Below, piece by piece: positions 6,884-15,653 of a stretch of 35,610 nt of DNA. A program made the translations under genes and the position numbers. The DNA comes from a virus. Position 1 is the stretch's first letter. Every line of letters begins with the position of its first letter. The stretch spans positions 1 to 35,610 of the IMG/VR virus record IMGVR_UViG_3300009684_000086; one strand, written 5' to 3'. The notes beneath the pieces were generated by a model. That model saw nothing but the letters and a program-made list of their open reading frames with translations, was not told the DNA's origin and searched no databases.

Positions 6884-8452
6884 TTAGTTAATTCTAATGT
6901 ATTGATTAAGAATTGTATTAGATGCGTTTTGAAGTTGTTGTAATAAATCATCTACCTTAACCCCTCCACCAACAGGAACCGGTGGTGTCGGTGCTAATGG
7001 ATGCGTATGGGCAATTAAAAATTGAACAATTAAATTTAAAAATTTCATTAATTCGTCACCCCTAACCATAGGGTCCGTATTTGGTAATATATTTCTAACA
7101 ATATAATCTTGGTCAATGCCACCCACAGTTGTACTATCTAAATTAATCGCTTGCTTACTAGGTATTTTAGATTCGTGAGACAACATTAATAATTTATCAG
7201 CTCCCATAATATTATAAGTCGTAGATAATAACTGATAATCAATTTTTTTAAGTTCTTTTGTTCTAATTAAGGGTTGTTGTCCTGGGGTATCTTTGTCAAA
7301 GATTAATCCAAATCCACCATCTCCCTCTGTTTTAAATTTAATTTTTTCTTTTACTTCTTTTACTTTGAGATATTCTGATGTACCAGTAGAAGTACTTACT
7401 TTAACCCATTTATAGGTTGAACTATCGGGTCTAAAAACTAATGGAAATTGATTACTTAAATCAATGATAGGAAACGTAGGTATATTGATTTGACCGTCAT
7501 TAGCCTGTTTAATAAACGTATTAATTGTGTCAATTAAAGTGTCGGTAGATATATTATTTAAGGATATAGTATATATTAATGATTTATCTATTGATAAAAC
7601 GTCCGTATCTATTTTTAGATTTTTTGTAGTATACTCTTGTTTTTGGGGTAATCCGTATAATGAAATAACTAAAGAAAACTGTTGATACTGATTTTCCGGA
7701 TTTACTATTTTCCACTCAACTAAAGTATTAACATATTTTATATTTTCATCCAATTTAATCGCCGATTCTGTGCCTAAATCAGTAATCCTAACATCAAAAT
7801 CTGACAATTGAGTAAAACTTCGTGTTTTTTTAACCGATATTTGTTGAAATGGATTATCGGGTTTTGTAGTACTTTTACCCGCCCTTAATAACACATCATT
7901 ATTTTTAACAATTATATCACAAGTACCCCTTCCGATTAATGCAACATCATCAGGCTCGGGAAAAACACCTTTAGTACTTTCAAAAAAATACCTAAAGTTT
8001 TCTTTATTTTTTAATAATGGTGATTCAATAATTCTATCTCTAGTTGCAAATAATCTTGAAGCTTCTGAATTTTCGTTAAATATTGTTAGTGATGATGAAA
8101 AAGTTCCTTGAATATAATATTGTTCTTGAAATTTGTATTCAGGATTTGGCCATAAAATATTAACCGATTCCCCAATCTTAGGGGTTATTTTAATAAAAAT
8201 AGGTAATAACGGTAAAAAACAAAAAGGGTCTATTTTAGACCATTTAAATTCGGGTAATAAATCAGTATTATCATCGTTTTTTGTTGATTTGTTATTGTAT
8301 TTATCCGGTACTGAATCTAATATTGATTGTACATTTATACTATCCAAAGGTGAATCAAAACGTACTCTAACCCTATTAAGCATTAGAGGGTCTTCATTTT
8401 CTTTAACAACCGCCGTCCATATGTATTTTCTATTATATTGATTTATTGCCAT
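6884..8452 (-). CDS. Baseplate protein with gp5-like OB-fold
   Basis: The N-terminus (AVVKENEDPLMLNRVRVR, residues 14-31) resembles the start of T4 gp5 and related central-spike proteins (VVEDRMDPLKLGRVRVR), where an OB-fold joins hub to spike. CFLPLLPIFIKITPKIGE, a little after residue 75, fits the same fold. A beta-rich middle follows. Near the end HTHPLAPTPPVP (482-493) is a motif common in phage baseplate/spike proteins, followed by a short coiled helix. No tail lysozyme domain like that of T4 gp5 is visible, and no long triple-helix repeats are seen, so the lytic activity and needle may be in other genes. It overlaps the preceding small gene by 20 nt, suggesting translational coupling within the baseplate operon. 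Confidence 0.7.
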   Translation of the reverse strand: MAINQYNRKYIWTAVVKENEDPLMLNRVRVRFDSPLDSINVQSILDSVPDKYNNKSTKNDDNTDLLPEFKWSKIDPFCFLPLLPIFIKITPKIGESVNILWPNPEYKFQEQYYIQGTFSSSLTIFNENSEASRLFATRDRIIESPLLKNKENFRYFFESTKGVFPEPDDVALIGRGTCDIIVKNNDVLLRAGKSTTKPDNPFQQISVKKTRSFTQLSDFDVRITDLGTESAIKLDENIKYVNTLVEWKIVNPENQYQQFSLVISLYGLPQKQEYTTKNLKIDTDVLSIDKSLIYTISLNNISTDTLIDTINTFIKQANDGQINIPTFPIIDLSNQFPLVFRPDSSTYKWVKVSTSTGTSEYLKVKEVKEKIKFKTEGDGGFGLIFDKDTPGQQPLIRTKELKKIDYQLLSTTYNIMGADKLLMLSHESKIPSKQAINLDSTTVGGIDQDYIVRNILPNTDPMVRGDELMKFLNLIVQFLIAHTHPLAPTPPVPVGGGVKVDDLLQQLQNASNTILNQYIRIN

Positions 8453-8648
8453 TTGTTCGTTTTTCGTATTCCTTTAGTATTTTATTATATAATAACTCTG
8501 TTTTATCTAAATGATAAGTTAATTTAATGATAGCATTCTTAGTTTGTTCAAAATCAGAACTCAAATATTCTAAAGAATAAATTAATTCTTTATTTGAACT
8601 CTCTTTTAAATTTTTAATGACATTATTTACATTTTCTCTATTATCCAT
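8433..8648 (-). CDS. Small coiled-coil protein in baseplate operon
   Basis: The preferred start is the ATG at 8648 (MDNRENVNNV...), giving 71 residues and following the upstream stop by 1 nt; a longer version starting at 8675 would overlap the upstream gene. The protein is highly charged and almost entirely helical, with a heptad-like pattern (YSLEYLSSDFEQTKNAIIKL), consistent with a small coiled coil. Its end overlaps the start of the gp5-like gene by 20 nt. It may be a chaperone or minor baseplate component; no family is recognised. Confidence 0.65.
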   Translation of the reverse strand: MDNRENVNNVIKNLKESSNKELIYSLEYLSSDFEQTKNAIIKLTYHLDKTELLYNKILKEYEKRTNGNKSI

Positions 8649-8649
8649 A

Positions 8650-10545
8650 TTAATAAGACATTCCAAATATATCACCTGAAGGTAATGTAATTCCTGCGGG
8701 TGTCATCGTTAATGGGCCAACAAAAACCTGAGTTTTTCTATTAGTATTTTCATCTTCATTACCATTTATGGTTGCAAAGATGGCTTGCAAAAATAAATTT
8801 GGTGAACCATCTTCTAAAGGACCTGTTGGTAATCCTAATTTTTGAAGTTCATCAATAACATTAATAAATGCTCTTGATTTAGAATATCCATCCAAGAATC
8901 TAGACGCTGCTAAAAGGTAAGAAGGTATTTTATTGCCTAAAGACCCTGCCGCTAAGTTTAGTAGTGCAAGTATTTCATCCACAACACTTTTACATTTTCT
9001 CCAATCATCAACAAATCTGGCAATAATTAAAACTAATTCAACCAATTTTAATATTATTATATATTTCTTTTTTGCTTTTTCTTTTACAATATCAGATAAT
9101 ATATCACTTACAAGTGATTTAATATCTTTCTTTATAATATCAAATAATTCTTTTACAAATAGTCCACCAATTTTTGACATTAAATTAATTACATATTTTT
9201 TGAATTTTTTAATAAAATCATTTAAAGATTCTATTGAATCACCAATAGTTTGTCCTATGGCTTTAGCCATAATTAATATTGGTAAAATAACTTTAGGCGA
9301 TATTAACGCCATCATTATTGCTTTAGGTAAATTAGTTAAAAAACTTAAATCCGCAGTAAGTTTAATATCAACAGATGTTGGGATTAATAATTTCCATTTT
9401 TTATTTTCAGTAAGTAAATTTATTAAATTTTCAGCAATTTTTTGCTCCTCCTCAATTTTAGTTGCCGAATTAAATTTCAATAAACCATCAATAATTGTTT
9501 TATTATCTACCGGTAATAGTACATTTTGACAATCCTCAAATTCAATAACTCCGTTTTTAATGTTAGAGGTTGACTGGTCAATATCCCTTAAGTCAATATC
9601 GGTAAATTCAAAAAAAGATTCGTCAATACCATCTAATTCCGCAACTTTAGCATTACCACTAACATCAATTTCTTTTTTACCATCAAAACATAATCCAAGT
9701 ATTCTTTGTAATAAAAGTAAGAATTTATTTTTATCGTCTAATTCACCAGTTCCAATATTAGCTTCAAATGAGATTGAACCACAAATCATATCCATAAGAT
9801 GTTGAAATAAATTATTCGTATCTATAATTTGTATTGATTTATAATAATCTGTTAAGAAATTAGAAATACTATTAACCGAATTAATTTTTGGTGATAAAAC
9901 AATTTTAAAAAAATCTCCAGTTATAGAACCATTTGTTTGTACGTAAGATATTTCAAATAATTTTTGTCCTGATGCTCCAAAATAATCAACAGGAACATTT
10001 AAATGTTGTAGTCTGTCCCACATTTCTCTATTCATACTGTAAGGTATTGAATGTGGAGTTGGTGCCGTTTTTTCGTAAGCGACTGCTGAAGTATCTTCGG
10101 TAGGGTCTCTTTTTAATAGGTTTAAAAAATCAGTACTTTTAACCTTAATGTATATTGGCTGAGCAGTTTCGTAAGATTGTTGATGAGAACATCCTAAAGC
10201 TGAAATACCTTCATTTAAGATGACATCAAATATTTTTGGAGAAATTCGTAAGGCAGATTCAATAAACTTACTTTTAATATACCTCATTGTTGAGGAACCT
10301 GACCCTGAATTAAACTGAACCATTGATAATAGTTCGTCTAATTGAGTTTTAATTTGTCTTTGGTATCTTTTTTTTTTGGTTTTTAGGTTCTCAACAGTTG
10401 TTGTTACTTTTTTTTTGTCTTTTTCTAAATTATCTTTGATTTGCTTTTTAAGTTTTTTGGCATCTTTTTTTACTTCAAGGTAAGTTCTACTTGCCTTGAT
10501 TTTTTGTTCAACCAAATTGTACGAATCCGATAAATCAATTGACAT
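8650..10545 (-). CDS. Large putative baseplate/tail structural protein, 631 residues
   Basis: The family is not recognised. The first 80 residues form a strongly basic, Lys-rich coiled coil (KKDAKKLKKQIKDNLEKDKK). A mixed region (100-380) follows. Then comes a long stretch of alternating hydrophobic and Lys-rich amphipathic helices (about 400-560: IMMALISPKVILPILIMAKA, then KKYIIILKLVELVLIIARFV), which could be buried helical bundles or membrane-active segments. The C-terminus ends GPLTMTPAGITLPSGDIFGM, a Gly/Pro-containing tail of the kind seen in tail proteins. It lies between a small coiled-coil gene and the gp5-like gene, with 1-nt junctions on both sides. The hydrophobic helices might matter at membrane contact; that is speculative. 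Confidence 0.65.
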   Translation of the reverse strand: MSIDLSDSYNLVEQKIKASRTYLEVKKDAKKLKKQIKDNLEKDKKKVTTTVENLKTKKKRYQRQIKTQLDELLSMVQFNSGSGSSTMRYIKSKFIESALRISPKIFDVILNEGISALGCSHQQSYETAQPIYIKVKSTDFLNLLKRDPTEDTSAVAYEKTAPTPHSIPYSMNREMWDRLQHLNVPVDYFGASGQKLFEISYVQTNGSITGDFFKIVLSPKINSVNSISNFLTDYYKSIQIIDTNNLFQHLMDMICGSISFEANIGTGELDDKNKFLLLLQRILGLCFDGKKEIDVSGNAKVAELDGIDESFFEFTDIDLRDIDQSTSNIKNGVIEFEDCQNVLLPVDNKTIIDGLLKFNSATKIEEEQKIAENLINLLTENKKWKLLIPTSVDIKLTADLSFLTNLPKAIMMALISPKVILPILIMAKAIGQTIGDSIESLNDFIKKFKKYVINLMSKIGGLFVKELFDIIKKDIKSLVSDILSDIVKEKAKKKYIIILKLVELVLIIARFVDDWRKCKSVVDEILALLNLAAGSLGNKIPSYLLAASRFLDGYSKSRAFINVIDELQKLGLPTGPLEDGSPNLFLQAIFATINGNEDENTNRKTQVFVGPLTMTPAGITLPSGDIFGMSY

Positions 10546-10913
10546 TACTTACTTAGTTTGTATTGTTGGCCTGCGTTTTCAACATCTCTATTAATAATAG
10601 ATTGAACTAAGTCATCATCTAAATCACTCAAAGTGAAATCTTCTTTTTCTGTGTTAGATTTCTCCCATATAGATGATTGTAATTTAGATAATGATAACTT
10701 TTTTTCAACACAGTCATTTATTATTTTTTGTTGTTCTTTAATAACAGGTCCTATGGTTTGCATATCCTCAGAGTCCTTCATCATTGCCAACATCTTATTT
10801 TGTATTCTTATTGCAGTGTTTCTTTGTTCAACAATTTCATTATATACTTCTTGTAATACCGAAAGTATTGAATCTTTAGTGAATTTAATTTCTTTTTTCT
10901 TTGGTCTGCTCAT
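10545..10913 (-). CDS. Small helical protein, first gene of baseplate operon
   Basis: This 122-residue protein is not recognised. A basic N-terminus (MSRPKKKEIKF) is followed by long helices with coiled-coil character (residues 15-85) and an acidic region (FTLSDLDDDLVQSI). Its stop codon overlaps the next start as TAATG, a classic reinitiation junction, so its product is probably needed in step with the 631-residue protein. It follows the sigma factor gene by 25 nt. Possible roles include a baseplate assembly chaperone or a tail-tube-associated factor. Confidence 0.65.
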   Translation of the reverse strand: MSRPKKKEIKFTKDSILSVLQEVYNEIVEQRNTAIRIQNKMLAMMKDSEDMQTIGPVIKEQQKIINDCVEKKLSLSKLQSSIWEKSNTEKEDFTLSDLDDDLVQSIINRDVENAGQQYKLSK

Positions 10914-10938
10914 AATACTATAAATATAGGTTTGATAA

Positions 10939-11697
10939 TTATTTTAACGTATTACCCAAAATGAATGAATATAGTTTTTTATATTTTTTCATTGAATTTC
11001 TAATTTCTTTTGTCGTTAAATTAGTCATTTCTCTTAAAGATAACAAAATTACATTTTTATTAAATTTGTTATTGTCAGCACTCATAAATATTGTTTCATA
11101 ATTGTCAAATAACTCTAATAATGCAATCCCGAGTTTTCTTTCATTATCATTCATTGGTTGTTCGTCAATATATAATTTTAATTCTAGCTTAAACTTATTT
11201 ATTATTGTTTCAGAATCAACAGTATCAATATCAATTGAATATGAAAATTTTATATTTTCTTCTAGTGATGAAGATATATCTTCATACGATACTTTTCTAT
11301 TTAATTCTTTTTGGTCTTTAATAATTTGACCCATTAAATAGTTTTTACATATAGTACCAAAATAAGAGTAAGCCTTCTTTTCTTTAGCCGGTTTAAACTT
11401 GTCTATTTTAGTCATTAAAAATGAATGAGTATCAACATGAATTTCTTGGAAATCCATATCTTTACGATATAATTTATATCTTCTAATAATAGAAGATATC
11501 ATTTTATCTAATGGGTCTCTGAGATATTGATTATAAATTTTGTTTCTTTCATCGGCAGAGGACTCAACTAAAAATAACCTAACAGCATTTTCTTCTCTAA
11601 CGTCAAAGTAATTTTCTTGTTTTGCCTTTCTACCTCTTTTTTTAATATCAATACCTTCATTTTCCGTAACACCTGTTGTTGAATTTAATACTTCCAT
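10939..11697 (-). CDS. Late-transcription sigma factor, T4 gp55-like
   Basis: This 252-residue protein has a short basic N-terminal tail (KKRGRKAKQ). A sigma region 2-like core spans about 50-130, with IYNQYLRDPLDKMISSIIRR, the helix around MDFQEIHVDTHSFL, and FKPAKEKKAYSYFGTICKNYLMGQI; the aromatic YSYFGTICKNYLMG segment is typical of gp55-like factors. Such factors direct host RNA polymerase to TATAAATA late promoters. The C-terminal part (200-252) is helical. The start overlaps the end of the glycosyltransferase gene by one base. Candidate target boxes are at 3197-3204 and 27108-27123. A host-derived alternative sigma factor is less likely, because a region 4 helix-turn-helix is not obvious. 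Confidence 0.8.
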   Translation of the reverse strand: MEVLNSTTGVTENEGIDIKKRGRKAKQENYFDVREENAVRLFLVESSADERNKIYNQYLRDPLDKMISSIIRRYKLYRKDMDFQEIHVDTHSFLMTKIDKFKPAKEKKAYSYFGTICKNYLMGQIIKDQKELNRKVSYEDISSSLEENIKFSYSIDIDTVDSETIINKFKLELKLYIDEQPMNDNERKLGIALLELFDNYETIFMSADNNKFNKNVILLSLREMTNLTTKEIRNSMKKYKKLYSFILGNTLK

Positions 11698-12500
11698 TAA
11701 AGGGATGGTTCATAGTTTAGTTTTCTTTCGTCTTTAAAAAAATATTCTTTCTTAGCGGATTCAACCCAAAATTTAACCTCATTTTCAGTTAAAACATCTG
11801 AACCATTTTTATAGTTCCAAAAAATAGAACCATCTCTTAAATTAACGTGTTTATAACCTATCTTAGGGATAGTCATCATTCTTACAGAATTAAATGTTAG
11901 TCTTAATAAAAATTCATATACAAATGTTAATTTAAAATTTGGTTTGATTCCGCCAAATTCTTCTATTGTTTCTTTCTTAATCACCATTCCTGATGTTTGA
12001 AAGTTTTGATATTCATGTAAAATATCATTAGTTAAAAATCCAACTTCTTGTGCGAAATTAGTTGCAAAAGTGGCTTCGTTTGTAAATCCGGCAAAAACAC
12101 CTTTATCGTCAACATCAATAACTATAGGTAAAAATGCATTAACGTCTTTATAAACCTCAGAGTATTTTTTAACGTTGTTAAACCAAATTGAAGCATATTC
12201 ATCATCAAATTCTAAAATAGACACCCATTTAGATGTTGATTTTTCAATTCCAAAATTTACTTGATTAGCAAAACTAGGTTCATCTTTCCATTCTAGTTTT
12301 TTAATAGTTAATTCACCAAAATCAAATTCTTCTAAGAACTTAACAAGAATTTCTTCATCAGTGTGAACAATAACTAACTCATTTATTTGTGCTTTTTGTA
12401 ATTTCAAAGATTCAATTGCTTTAGTAAAATATTCACTAAAATCTTTTGCGGTTGCGGTTTTAATAGGTAAAATTACCGATACATCAAATTTATTTTCCAT
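11697..12500 (-). CDS. Glycosyltransferase, GT2-like (GT-A fold)
   Basis: The N-terminus (VSVILPIKTATAKDFSEYF) is the opening strand-loop of GT-A enzymes. A second signature, WVSILEFDDEYAS with FDDE at 98-101, matches the Asp-rich metal/nucleotide-sugar site. A later motif (NFQTSGMVIKKETIEEFGG) fits the acceptor-side region of GT2 proteins. It would transfer a sugar from a nucleotide-sugar donor in the cytoplasm; no membrane segment is seen. It sits between the sigma gene and a GT-B enzyme, part of a cassette of glycan genes on this strand. Donor and acceptor cannot be told from sequence. Confidence 0.82.
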   Translation of the reverse strand: MENKFDVSVILPIKTATAKDFSEYFTKAIESLKLQKAQINELVIVHTDEEILVKFLEEFDFGELTIKKLEWKDEPSFANQVNFGIEKSTSKWVSILEFDDEYASIWFNNVKKYSEVYKDVNAFLPIVIDVDDKGVFAGFTNEATFATNFAQEVGFLTNDILHEYQNFQTSGMVIKKETIEEFGGIKPNFKLTFVYEFLLRLTFNSVRMMTIPKIGYKHVNLRDGSIFWNYKNGSDVLTENEVKFWVESAKKEYFFKDERKLNYEPSL

Positions 12501-12507
12501 ATTAATA

Positions 12508-13563
12508 TTAATTTTTTAATTTGTTTAATTGTTCTGTAAATGATTGCTCTCTTGATTCCAAATACCAAGAAAATAATTCATCAACTTTATCAGTAAAATT
12601 ATTTTCTGTGTATATCTCACTTACCGTTTTATCCATATCATCATACAATTCAGGTTTTATATTATCTTCTAACCAATTTTGTATAAAATCTGCTGTAAAA
12701 TCAATAATTTTATTTTCCTCTGAAACCCAAATACCATTGGTTTCGTTAAGCCAAGAAGGTACTAAATTAGGTAATTTTCCAATTACAGGAACTCCACATT
12801 TCATTGATTCTAATGGGAAAGTACCATATCCACTTGTTTCATCTATCCACACACTTAAAAAACAATCTTTTAAAAATGATGAAAAATCAGATTCTGATAA
12901 TCCTCTCATATCTCTAAATGTTATCCATCTATATTGAGGATATTTTAGATAAAAAGTTTTAATAAAATTTAATGTTTTTCTTGCGTCTCTAGAATGAACC
13001 GCGATAACAGGCTTTTGAGGATATTTTGACTTTTCAAAAGACTCTGGAAGATATGGTGGTAATACATCAATAGAAATACTTCTCATAATTGTTGAAATGT
13101 ATTCTTTTTGAAATTCAGAAGTTGTAATACATTTGAAGAACCCGTAATTACCCCAACTAAACCCCGGCTTAAGTGTTTCCATCATATGGTCATATGCTTG
13201 ACATAAAACTATTTTACCACAAGGTAAGTCCTTTATTTGTTCCATTACAAACCCAAATATTTCAGGTATAATAATTAAATCTTCAGGTGAAACCTCTAAG
13301 TTTTGTCCCTCAATTGCTCTGTGAGGTAATTGAGTCATATATTCCTCACTTAACCACTGTGCAACACCTGAATAATCAGGTTTTTCATGTAAAATAATTG
13401 GATTATATCCTTTATTTTTAAGTGCCATACCTATTTGATAGGTGTATCTAATTCCAGCTTTAGGATTACCTTTAGTATCCTGTGTGAATAAATAAATTCT
13501 AGCTTTTTTTGATTTTATATTCTCAATAGAATTTTCTAATTTTAATATTGTATCCTGTTCCAT
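12508..13563 (-). CDS. Glycosyltransferase, GT-B fold (GT4-like)
   Basis: This 351-residue protein has two Rossmann-like halves. The first contains GNPKAGIRYTYQIGMALKNK (32-51), a Gly-rich donor-domain start of GT4 enzymes, and DLIIIPEIFG (95-104). The second holds KPVIAVHSRDARKTLNFI (184-201) and the donor-binding segment GTFPLESMKCGVPVIG (247-262). That segment corresponds to the conserved E-x7-E region, with its Glu at 252. It is 7 nt upstream of the GT2-like gene and 3 nt downstream of a small hypothetical gene, so it is in the same transcription unit. It probably acts with the neighbouring glycosyltransferases; the substrate is unknown. Confidence 0.82.
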   Translation of the reverse strand: MEQDTILKLENSIENIKSKKARIYLFTQDTKGNPKAGIRYTYQIGMALKNKGYNPIILHEKPDYSGVAQWLSEEYMTQLPHRAIEGQNLEVSPEDLIIIPEIFGFVMEQIKDLPCGKIVLCQAYDHMMETLKPGFSWGNYGFFKCITTSEFQKEYISTIMRSISIDVLPPYLPESFEKSKYPQKPVIAVHSRDARKTLNFIKTFYLKYPQYRWITFRDMRGLSESDFSSFLKDCFLSVWIDETSGYGTFPLESMKCGVPVIGKLPNLVPSWLNETNGIWVSEENKIIDFTADFIQNWLEDNIKPELYDDMDKTVSEIYTENNFTDKVDELFSWYLESREQSFTEQLNKLKN

Positions 13564-13566
13564 ATT

Positions 13567-13851
13567 TTAAAATGATTTTAATAGTTTTTTACTCATTAAT
13601 GTGTTAAATGCTAATTTGAATGGTATTGACAAATGATTAGCCGCTTTTCCACCTAAAACATCATCAACCTCTTCGTGTTCATCCATTAGAACTTCTAACA
13701 TTAATTTTATTGTTTCATATTTCACTACGCTAATATGATATTCATTTGTTTCTCCACTAGTCAATAACGGAGAATCTGATTTAATCTGGATGTAGTTATC
13801 TATTTCATCTAAATCCAAGAAATAGTGCTCGTTCATTATTTTTAACATCAT
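13567..13851 (-). CDS. Hypothetical protein, 94 residues
   Basis: Not recognised. It is acidic in the first two thirds, with DLDEIDNYIQIKSD and ISVVKYETIKLMLEVLMDEH, and has a helical C-terminus. The second Met (MLKIMNEH) is an alternative start. It begins within the last codon of the HAD-like gene (1-nt overlap) and ends 3 nt before the GT-B gene, so translation is probably coupled. No catalytic motif is visible. Confidence 0.6.
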   Translation of the reverse strand: MMLKIMNEHYFLDLDEIDNYIQIKSDSPLLTSGETNEYHISVVKYETIKLMLEVLMDEHEEVDDVLGGKAANHLSIPFKLAFNTLMSKKLLKSF

Positions 13852-14453
13852 TAGTATTTTGTTATTTGGTTTATTATATCTTTAAGTTCTTTTATTGAAC
13901 TGATTTCAAACTCACTTTTAATTTCTTTATTATATTCTGTGTTATACTTTATAATAATTTTATTATTAGGGTAATTTAATAATAAGTCAGGATTTGACGT
14001 AAGTAAAACATCTATTTCATCCCACATAGAATTTATTGTAGAATTACTATAAAATTTTACCTTTTCAACCAAACATCCAAATTTTGATAAAAAAAATAAA
14101 GAAGCAGGTTTAGATTTTCCAATTTCATCTGACACTACTAAAATGTCATGTAAATCTCTCAATTGAGTATAAAAATCGTTCAAATCATTAAATGTAGAAT
14201 ATTCTGATGATTGAGCGTGACCAAAAATTTCCATAGGAAATTCTTCATATAAAAACGAAAATAAGTCATTATCGGTATCAAACTTAAAATGTTCTTGTAT
14301 TTTTAAACTTGTAACAGGTAAATTCATTTCATACTTAAACCCATTTTCCTCCTCAATTCCATCAGTCTTATCTATCAAAAATTTTTGGTATGTCTTTTCA
14401 ATTTTATCTATAGTATTTCTAAGAACACCATTTATTTCTATACCAATTCTCAT
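13851..14453 (-). CDS. HAD-like protein with degenerate active site
   Basis: This 200-residue protein starts MRIGIEINGVLRNTIDKI, which lines up with the DxDGVLxD nucleophile loop of HAD phosphatases and phage deoxyribonucleotidases. Here the two aspartates are replaced by E6 and N8. ILVVSDE (104-110) matches motif II with its Ser at 108. DVLLTSNPDLL (148-158) matches the acidic motif IV (DxLIDDNP) but lacks the two aspartates. The fold therefore seems kept while catalysis is probably lost. It overlaps the PhoH gene by 4 nt (ATGA) and precedes a small gene. It may bind a nucleotide or protein partner. Divergence from the HAD family is strong, so the family call is moderate. Confidence 0.6.
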   Translation of the reverse strand: MRIGIEINGVLRNTIDKIEKTYQKFLIDKTDGIEEENGFKYEMNLPVTSLKIQEHFKFDTDNDLFSFLYEEFPMEIFGHAQSSEYSTFNDLNDFYTQLRDLHDILVVSDEIGKSKPASLFFLSKFGCLVEKVKFYSNSTINSMWDEIDVLLTSNPDLLLNYPNNKIIIKYNTEYNKEIKSEFEISSIKELKDIINQITKY

Positions 14454-15193
14454 TCTTCGTATTTTTTTAATAATTTAGTTATTAAAGGATTACGGACAAT
14501 ATCGGAATCCTTAAACTCAAAGATACCAACATCATTCATATTAGTAAATCTTTTAATTGCATCCCATAATCCTGTTTGAGTTTTATCTCTATGTCTATCA
14601 AATTGTTCTAAGTCACCTGAGATAAAAAATTTACTATTATAACCTATTCTTGTTAGTAATAGTTTCATTTGATTTGGAGTCGAATTTTGCGCTTCTTCAA
14701 ACACTAATATGGAATTATCGATATTCATACCTCTCATGTACGCAAGAGCAAATATTTCAATTACATCCATATCTTTAAGTTTCTCTCTTGCTTCTTTTCC
14801 AATTATTTTATTCATTAGATAGTATGATGGGAATATGTATGGGTCAAGTTTTTCCTCAACATTTCCGGGTAAAGAACCCAATTTTTCTTCAGCCTCAACC
14901 GCAGGTCTAACAATTATTATTTTTTCATAAGAATTAGTAGGGTCAGCTAAAAGGTCCATTGCCGCTTTCATGGCGATATAACTTTTACCAACACCCGCAG
15001 GACCAGAACAAATTGTTATTTGATTTGAAATTAAAGTTTCATGATATATTCTTTGACTTTCCGATAAAAACTTTTCTTTAGGTTTTTTCTTAATAACCTG
15101 AAGTATTTGTTCTTTCTTAGTTAAATTTGGTTTATACTCGGTTTCTTTATCTTTTAGTGGTTGAGATGAACCTCTTTTTCTTCTTTCTGTCAT
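14450..15193 (-). CDS. phoH: PhoH-like ATPase
   Basis: This 247-residue protein has the PhoH ATPase core. The Walker A motif is GPAGVGKS (64-71) and the Walker B region is ILVFEEAQNSTPNQMKLLLT (162-181). In Walker B the usual DEAQN is EEAQN, the first acidic residue being conservatively changed. Then come RIG and the sensor-like ISGDLEQFDR (191-200). IIIVRPAVEAEEKLGSLPGN (92-111) is also diagnostic. A basic N-terminal tail of about 40 residues precedes the core. PhoH is very common in T4-like marine phages; in bacteria it is linked to RNA metabolism and phosphate stress, but its phage role is unsettled. TATAAATC lies about 18 nt upstream, one mismatch from a late box. Confidence 0.93.
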   Translation of the reverse strand: MTERRKRGSSQPLKDKETEYKPNLTKKEQILQVIKKKPKEKFLSESQRIYHETLISNQITICSGPAGVGKSYIAMKAAMDLLADPTNSYEKIIIVRPAVEAEEKLGSLPGNVEEKLDPYIFPSYYLMNKIIGKEAREKLKDMDVIEIFALAYMRGMNIDNSILVFEEAQNSTPNQMKLLLTRIGYNSKFFISGDLEQFDRHRDKTQTGLWDAIKRFTNMNDVGIFEFKDSDIVRNPLITKLLKKYEE

Positions 15194-15206
15194 TTTTTTT
15201 TTAATT

Positions 15207-15647
15207 TTAAGATTTATAATTTTTAATAAAATCTGAACATATACCTACACAATTATCGACATTATCATTAAATAATTCCGGCATCACGGCAATGCTGTTT
15301 TTGACTGGTTGTTTACCAGGAAACACCCAAATGTATTTATGTGATGTTAATGTTAACGTATCTTCCTGATGCCAGAAGTAATTGTAGTTATACGATTCTG
15401 TTGAAAATAATTCAACAGACTCTATATTTTTACAATGAATCCAAAGTTTGGTTATCCTGTCTCTAAACCACCTAAATTCAACGTTATAATCGGCCTTATC
15501 GTGACCTAACCATAACATACCATTCCTATACCAAACATCAACTTCAACATCAAACCCTTCAGATATTGCTTTATCAATGTAGTCAGGTTTATTTTCAAAT
15601 AATTCCAAACGACCCTGTGTATTTCCTCTGTGAGATATTAAAATCAT
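15207..15647 (-). CDS. Glycerophosphodiester phosphodiesterase-like protein (short)
   Basis: This 146-residue protein has the GDPD active-site set. HRGN starts at H6, EVDV supplies E35 and D37, and WLGHD contains H49; HxNG-like and metal-binding positions match the family. IHCKN (about 90) and the final CSDFI, comparable to TDxP-like ends of GDPD barrels, also fit. It is much shorter than typical GDPDs (about 240 residues), but similarly short members occur in sugar-phosphate and cell-surface gene clusters. It may hydrolyse phosphodiesters on surface glycans or release a glycerophosphate group. It follows the GT-like gene by 6 nt in the glycan cassette. Confidence 0.75.
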   Translation of the reverse strand: MILISHRGNTQGRLELFENKPDYIDKAISEGFDVEVDVWYRNGMLWLGHDKADYNVEFRWFRDRITKLWIHCKNIESVELFSTESYNYNYFWHQEDTLTLTSHKYIWVFPGKQPVKNSIAVMPELFNDNVDNCVGICSDFIKNYKS

Positions 15648-15653
15648 TTAATT

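Noticed and set aside
8933-9529. Antisense reading frame of 198 codons in the 631-residue gene
   Set aside because: Composition (Ser, Ile, Phe, Asn) is that of a mirror frame and the sense gene fits the operon exactly.
10919-10926. TATAAATA on the plus strand
   Set aside because: No plus-strand gene follows; flanking genes are on the minus strand, and the octamer is common by chance in this AT-rich DNA.
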